Source: a virus. Taken from it: 46,077 bases of DNA. The position numbers were made by a program, and so were the translations under genes. The DNA lies in the IMG/VR virus record IMGVR_UViG_3300025886_000051, positions 1-46,077 of that record; one strand, 5' to 3'. Numbering within the stretch: position 1 is the stretch's first letter; every line of letters begins with the position of its first letter. Positions 42,465 through 46,077 of this stretch are shown here, piece after piece. The notes beneath the pieces were generated by a model. That model saw only the letters and a list, made by a program, of their open reading frames with translations, had not been told where the DNA came from and did not search any database.

Positions 42465-44291
42465 ATGTGTGGGATAATTGGTGTAATTGGTGATGATCAT
42501 GCTGAGAAAACATTAGTAGATGGACTCAAGAAGCTAGAGTATCGGGGTTATGACTCTGCTGGAATATCAGTAATAAGAAACGGCAAATTCAAAACAATAA
42601 AAGCAACTGGGCACGTTTCAGAGCTTGACAAAAAAGTTGGAAATAAAAAGTCAAAAATAGGGATTGGACATACTCGCTGGGCAACTCACGGCGAAGTATC
42701 AGAGATAAACTCACACCCGCACGTCTCAACTAACAAAAAAATAATGGTCGTTCACAACGGTATTATTGACAACTATGATTTATTGAAAACATCTCTTAAA
42801 AAAGAAGGGAAAGTCTTCAAAACTCAAACTGACTCTGAGGTTATCCCAAATTTAATAGAGAAATACTATACAGATGATCCACTTGCTGCTGTAAAATCTG
42901 CTTTGGCAGACATTGAGGGGACTTACGGTGTTGCCGTTATGTTTGCAGATAATCCAAATATAATAATAGCTGCAAAAATGGGCTCTCCTATTATCTTAGG
43001 CTTAGGGGATAATAAAAATTATATATCATCTGACACACTTGCTCTAGTTCGTCATACAAACAGGGTTATTCATTTAGAAGATGGCGAAATAGCAGTAGTT
43101 ACAAAAGAAAATGTTGATATACTAGACGCATTTGACAGTGCAATAAAAGAGTCAAATGTCGAAATAATAGATGACGCTGACAAAGACATAGCTCTAGCAG
43201 ACCTCGGTTTTCCAAACTACATGATAAAAGAGATATTTGAGCAACCAGAGTCAATTAGGCGGTGCCTGGCAGGAAGGCTTGATAAAAAAAATGGCAATAC
43301 TTTGCTATCTGGGCTCAATCTTGAAAGAGGAGAATTATCAAGTTTATCAAGAGTTTGTTTTGTTGCTTGTGGAACGTCACTGCACGCTGCAACTATTGTA
43401 AGTAGAATGATTGAGGAATTTTGTAAAGTTCCATCGAGAGCATACTCTGCATCAGACATTATAGACACAAACCCAATAATTGGAAAGAATGAAATGTGGT
43501 TTGCAATATCACAATCTGGTGAAACATTCGACACACTTCAGGCAATCAGAGAAGTCTCTCTAAAGGCATCAAGTATAAAGGGTATAATAAACGTTCCTGG
43601 TTCTACAATTGCGAGGGAATGTGGATCAGGAGTTTATATTCACAGTGGTAGAGAGATATCTGTCGCATCAACAAAGGCATTCACGTCACAACTTACAGCT
43701 CTGTCAATGTTCTCACTAAAACTAGCAAGAAGCAAATATCTAACACAGTCACAAGGAAAGCAATTTTTAGAAGAATTGTGTGAAATACCAGAAAAGATTG
43801 AATCAGTCCTTAGACAACAAGACCCAATAAAGCAAGCGGCATTAAAAATAAAAGATGCAAAAAATGTAATGTTTATAGGGCGAGGAATGAGTGAGTATGT
43901 GGCAAAAGAAGGCGCTCTTAAGTTAAAAGAAATATCTTACATACCAAGTGATGCATACAGCGGTGCAGAATTAAAACATGGCCCAATTGCAATGCTATCT
44001 CAGGGAATTCCTGTAATTGCTGTCATTCCTGAAGATGACGCATACGAAAGAACACTGTCAAATATACACGAGGCAAAGGCAAGAGGATCATTTATAATTA
44101 CCGTTGGTAGCGATAGCAAAGAAGTCAAGTCAATATCTGACATTAACATTCCGGTCCCACTAACATCAAAGTTCTTGTCTCCTTTCCTGACTATCATACC
44201 AATGCAACTAATAGCATACTATACAACGCTTGAGCTCGGTCATAATGTAGACAAACCACGTAACCTTGCAAAAAGTGTCACAGTTGGTTAA
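42465..44291 (+). CDS. glmS: Glucosamine-6-phosphate synthase (608 aa)
   Basis: It makes glucosamine-6-phosphate from fructose-6-phosphate and glutamine. Full length (E. coli: 609). The nucleophile is Cys2 in MCGIIGVIGD; LEYRGYDSAGISV, GIGHTRWATHGEVSEINSHP and VVHNGIIDNYD are the glutaminase loops. Two SIS domains carry FVACGTSLHAA and SQSGETFDTLQAI, then FIGRGMSEYVAKEGALKLKE, GAELKHGPIAML and the end DKPRNLAKSVTVG. All key parts are intact, so an active enzyme is expected. It starts six bases after the glycosylase stop. In a phage it may feed cell-wall, sugar-modification or surface polysaccharide pathways. Confidence 0.95.
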   Translation: MCGIIGVIGDDHAEKTLVDGLKKLEYRGYDSAGISVIRNGKFKTIKATGHVSELDKKVGNKKSKIGIGHTRWATHGEVSEINSHPHVSTNKKIMVVHNGIIDNYDLLKTSLKKEGKVFKTQTDSEVIPNLIEKYYTDDPLAAVKSALADIEGTYGVAVMFADNPNIIIAAKMGSPIILGLGDNKNYISSDTLALVRHTNRVIHLEDGEIAVVTKENVDILDAFDSAIKESNVEIIDDADKDIALADLGFPNYMIKEIFEQPESIRRCLAGRLDKKNGNTLLSGLNLERGELSSLSRVCFVACGTSLHAATIVSRMIEEFCKVPSRAYSASDIIDTNPIIGKNEMWFAISQSGETFDTLQAIREVSLKASSIKGIINVPGSTIARECGSGVYIHSGREISVASTKAFTSQLTALSMFSLKLARSKYLTQSQGKQFLEELCEIPEKIESVLRQQDPIKQAALKIKDAKNVMFIGRGMSEYVAKEGALKLKEISYIPSDAYSGAELKHGPIAMLSQGIPVIAVIPEDDAYERTLSNIHEAKARGSFIITVGSDSKEVKSISDINIPVPLTSKFLSPFLTIIPMQLIAYYTTLELGHNVDKPRNLAKSVTVG

Positions 44292-44353
44292 AAATAATAA
44301 ACAATAGTCGTTCATAATATAAAATAATAATATCTAACTAACAAGAGGTTGAT

Positions 44354-44620
44354 ATGAAAAAAGCATATAATTTAGACGACAACGTAATCTCTGAGATTGC
44401 AAGACTTTTACAAGTAGCACTACTTACTGGGACTGACATCATTGACAATCTACGAACAATCAGAGTAGAGCGATCAGATGACTCAATGACACTTCACAAG
44501 AAGTACATTAATTCACAAACAGAGAACATTGAACGCATGCTATCTGAGGCTGCTAAACTATCACAAGAAGATGTAATCAATGTCACTGACACTGACGACG
44601 ATTGCCTACTTAACAAATGA
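44354..44620 (+). CDS. Conserved small protein (88 aa)
   Basis: I recognise no function. The start NLDDNVISEIARLLQVALLT, followed by GTDIIDNLRTIRV, is a helical pattern that I have met in small proteins of marine myoviruses, with an LHKKYINSQTENIERML helix after it. The end is acidic. It has a GAGG ribosome site and overlaps the next gene by four bases (ATGA), so it is co-translated with the dUTPase/MazG-like protein. Confidence 0.55.
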   Translation: MKKAYNLDDNVISEIARLLQVALLTGTDIIDNLRTIRVERSDDSMTLHKKYINSQTENIERMLSEAAKLSQEDVINVTDTDDDCLLNK

Positions 44621-44991
44621 AAGACAAGCTAGATAAAATATTTGAACTTCGTGAGGAGTTCATGTCTGACGTAAACAAGTATGCAAAAGTCTACCCTGAA
44701 GGGTGGCCTATTGACTTGTCAAAAAAGTCTTCTCAACAGCAAATCAGAGAGATAACACTCAGAGGAGTTGAAGAGATTTTTGAGGCACTACAACTTCTAA
44801 AAAACACAAAAGATCACAAATTGACCGATGATCCTGCTGTCGATAGAGATCATTTTTTAGAAGAATTTGTAGATGCTCAGAATTATTTCATAAGTCTATT
44901 AATACTATCAGGCTATTCAGTTGATGATTTCTTTAATGCTTATGTTAGAAAGCATGACATCATTGTAAATAGAATAAAGAACAAATACTAA
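44617..44991 (+). CDS. MazG / all-alpha dUTPase-like NTP pyrophosphohydrolase (124 aa)
   Basis: The pattern ITLRGVEEIFEALQLLKNTK, then DHKL, and HFLEEFVDAQNYFISLLIL is the all-alpha NTP pyrophosphatase signature (ExxE...E, then EExxD) that binds magnesium. Enzymes of this superfamily split dUTP or other NTPs to NMP and pyrophosphate, cleaning the pool or giving dUMP to ThyX. The sequence is closer to dimeric dUTPase-like phage proteins than to bacterial MazG. It overlaps the upstream gene by four bases. Confidence 0.72.
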   Translation: MKDKLDKIFELREEFMSDVNKYAKVYPEGWPIDLSKKSSQQQIREITLRGVEEIFEALQLLKNTKDHKLTDDPAVDRDHFLEEFVDAQNYFISLLILSGYSVDDFFNAYVRKHDIIVNRIKNKY

Positions 44992-44993
44992 AA

Positions 44994-45022
44994 TTGTAAA
45001 ATCATTTATTCTATGTTATAAT
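44994..45022 (+). promoter_or_regulatory. Promoter of the HAD-fusion gene
   Basis: TTGTAA (44994-44999), 17 bases, TATAAT (45017-45022), 21 bases before the GTG start. A CAGGAA ribosome site lies in between. Confidence 0.65.
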
Positions 45023-45042
45023 AGTAGTATACAGGAACATAA

Positions 45043-46023
45043 GTGAAAAAAAATCATAATAAGTCATCGTCTACTCTTTTACATATGTTTGAATCTCAAA
45101 ATGAGTTTTCAAGTTTATTTTTTGATAAGGATTCACTAACAAACGAAGAAAAACAAGAGCTTACAAAATCATTTACACTAGCACTACACAGTGAAGCTTC
45201 TGGTATAATCGACTCTATTAATTTTAAAGATCATAGATTAGTAAAAAAAGAAGTAGACAGAAATAAGCTTTTGTTTAAGTCAATTGACTCATTCAGATAC
45301 ATGTTAGCAATTATGAATCTTTGGGATTTTTCTCAAGAAGATTTTATAGCAGCTTTTCATAGCAAAGATTTGTTTCTAAATATGCGACATGAGTTTGAAG
45401 GAAATCCTTGGAAACCAGAACAACCAGTAGTGCTGTTTGATATTGACGACGTTCTAAATGAGTTCAGGGCTACATTCACACAATGGTTACATGATGAACA
45501 TGGTGTTTACGTTGATCCTGATTCAACTGAGTATTACTCTACTAAGGAAGTAAAGGCAGCCGGCTTGTCTCCTGATGGAACATTCCAGCAGTTTGTTGCT
45601 GAAGGTGGTTTAATGACTATTACATCTAATCAAAAGATGATAAATATTGCAAACAAGCTATATGACAAAGGAGTGTTTGTACAGTTGATTACAGCACGTC
45701 CTGCTGATAATCTTAAATGCAAGTATGACACGTATCGCTGGGCAAAGGATTCAGGTATCAAATGCAGTCATATCGATTTCTCGCCTGAAAAATACAGATG
45801 GTTATTAACTCAAGACTATTTTCATAGCGACGTCGTACTTTGCGCTCTAGATGATTCAGAAAAGCATTCAATGGAATACGCAAAACATGGAATATCAGTC
45901 TTGTCACCACGCACATCTTACAATAAAGCGTTACAAGACGTTCAGGGTGTGACTATTTATGATGATACTGAACAAGCATATGAAGAGATATTAAAAAAAT
46001 TAGAGGACTTTAATAGAAAATGA
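45043..46023 (+). CDS. Fusion: all-alpha NTPase-like domain plus HAD phosphatase (326 aa)
   Basis: Residues 1-115 are helical (EASGIIDSINFKDHRLVKKE, FKSIDSFRYMLAIMNL, DFSQEDFIAAFHSKDLFL) and resemble a degenerate all-alpha NTP pyrophosphatase: the last metal motif, usually EExxD, reads KSID. Residues 128-326 are a HAD enzyme with VVLFDIDDVLNEF (D133 nucleophile, D135), VQLITARPAD (motif 2 Thr) and VVLCALDDSEKH (final acidic motif), closest to 5'-deoxyribonucleotidase-type members. A two-step route from NTP to NMP to nucleoside is suggested, or the N-domain now only binds. The start is GTG with a CAGGAA site. It overlaps the next gene by four bases. Confidence 0.7.
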   Translation: MKKNHNKSSSTLLHMFESQNEFSSLFFDKDSLTNEEKQELTKSFTLALHSEASGIIDSINFKDHRLVKKEVDRNKLLFKSIDSFRYMLAIMNLWDFSQEDFIAAFHSKDLFLNMRHEFEGNPWKPEQPVVLFDIDDVLNEFRATFTQWLHDEHGVYVDPDSTEYYSTKEVKAAGLSPDGTFQQFVAEGGLMTITSNQKMINIANKLYDKGVFVQLITARPADNLKCKYDTYRWAKDSGIKCSHIDFSPEKYRWLLTQDYFHSDVVLCALDDSEKHSMEYAKHGISVLSPRTSYNKALQDVQGVTIYDDTEQAYEEILKKLEDFNRK

Positions 46024-46077
46024 AAGAAGTAACAACATTAAAACTTGAGTATGTATGGATCGGCCTAAATGGTTTCC
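46020..46077 (+). CDS. Start of a gene, possibly glutamine synthetase (3' partial)
   Basis: The ATG overlaps the previous stop (ATGA). Only 19 codons are in the window: MKEVTTLKLEYVWIGLNGF. The LEYVWIxxNG block resembles the start of type II glutamine synthetases (EYxWIDGxG). With GlmS, which uses glutamine, 1.7 kb upstream, this would make sense, but 19 residues cannot prove it. Confidence 0.4.
   Translation, partial: MKEVTTLKLEYVWIGLNGF

Overview
The window is a stretch of a strictly virulent-looking, T4-like contractile-tailed phage (myovirus) genome. Every convincing gene lies on the + strand, genes are tightly packed with 4-base overlaps, and the order scaffold - major capsid - neck - sheath - tube - baseplate/hub - tape measure follows the T4 morphogenesis plan. 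No integrase, repressor, tRNA, rRNA or CRISPR array was seen. Homology calls are from motif memory only, with no database search. The composition is AT-rich apart from the capsid gene. The large sheath and hub proteins, a B12-dependent ribonucleotide reductase, ThyX, GlmS and a DUF2312/GapR-like protein resemble large environmental (probably aquatic) myoviruses. The host cannot be named from this sequence.

Layout. 1-2780: end of the prohead scaffold gene and the gp23-like major capsid gene with a strong terminator. 2779-4361: a homing endonuclease gene lying between two 78-bp copies of the capsid gene tail plus terminator. 4362-14887: small SH3-like paralogues, neck proteins, a gp15-like completion protein, two tandem tail sheath genes and the tail tube. 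15021-17227: a small Cys protein, thyX (also between direct repeats), a gp26-like baseplate gene and a short gene without a good start codon. 17281-25821: gp29-like tape measure, a large tail/baseplate protein, a LysM/gp53-like protein and a hub-like protein. 25882-31560: a very short family A DNA polymerase, an HD hydrolase and two long proteins sharing an N-terminal module but with unrelated bodies. 31735-38793: the replication/recombination core (gp32-like SSB, UvsX, 5' nuclease, DnaB-like helicase) and NrdJ. 38854-46077: ClpP-like protease, GapR-like protein, amidase endolysin, Cys-rich protein, zincless Fpg glycosylase, GlmS, two nucleotide-pyrophosphatase-like genes (one fused to a HAD phosphatase) and the first codons of what may be a glutamine synthetase.

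How the parts work together. The first half builds the virion. The second half copies and repairs DNA and feeds it with nucleotides: NrdJ makes dNTP precursors, ThyX makes dTMP, and the MazG/dUTPase-like and HAD proteins clean or recycle nucleotides. GlmS, possibly with a glutamine synthetase next to it, would steer host nitrogen and hexose into amino sugars.

Most notable signals: (1) three separate places where a gene is bracketed by direct repeats made from the 3' tail of its upstream neighbour plus the intergenic region, suggesting a common route for adding genes without breaking neighbours; (2) a shared TTGAAC-N17-TATWAT promoter in front of the replication genes; (3) the pair of proteins with a common N-terminus and different C-terminal bodies, which could be virion-carried effectors; (4) a 398-residue family A polymerase without exonuclease; (5) a 45-codon gene after the gp26-like gene whose conserved-looking N-terminus extends upstream of any ATG.
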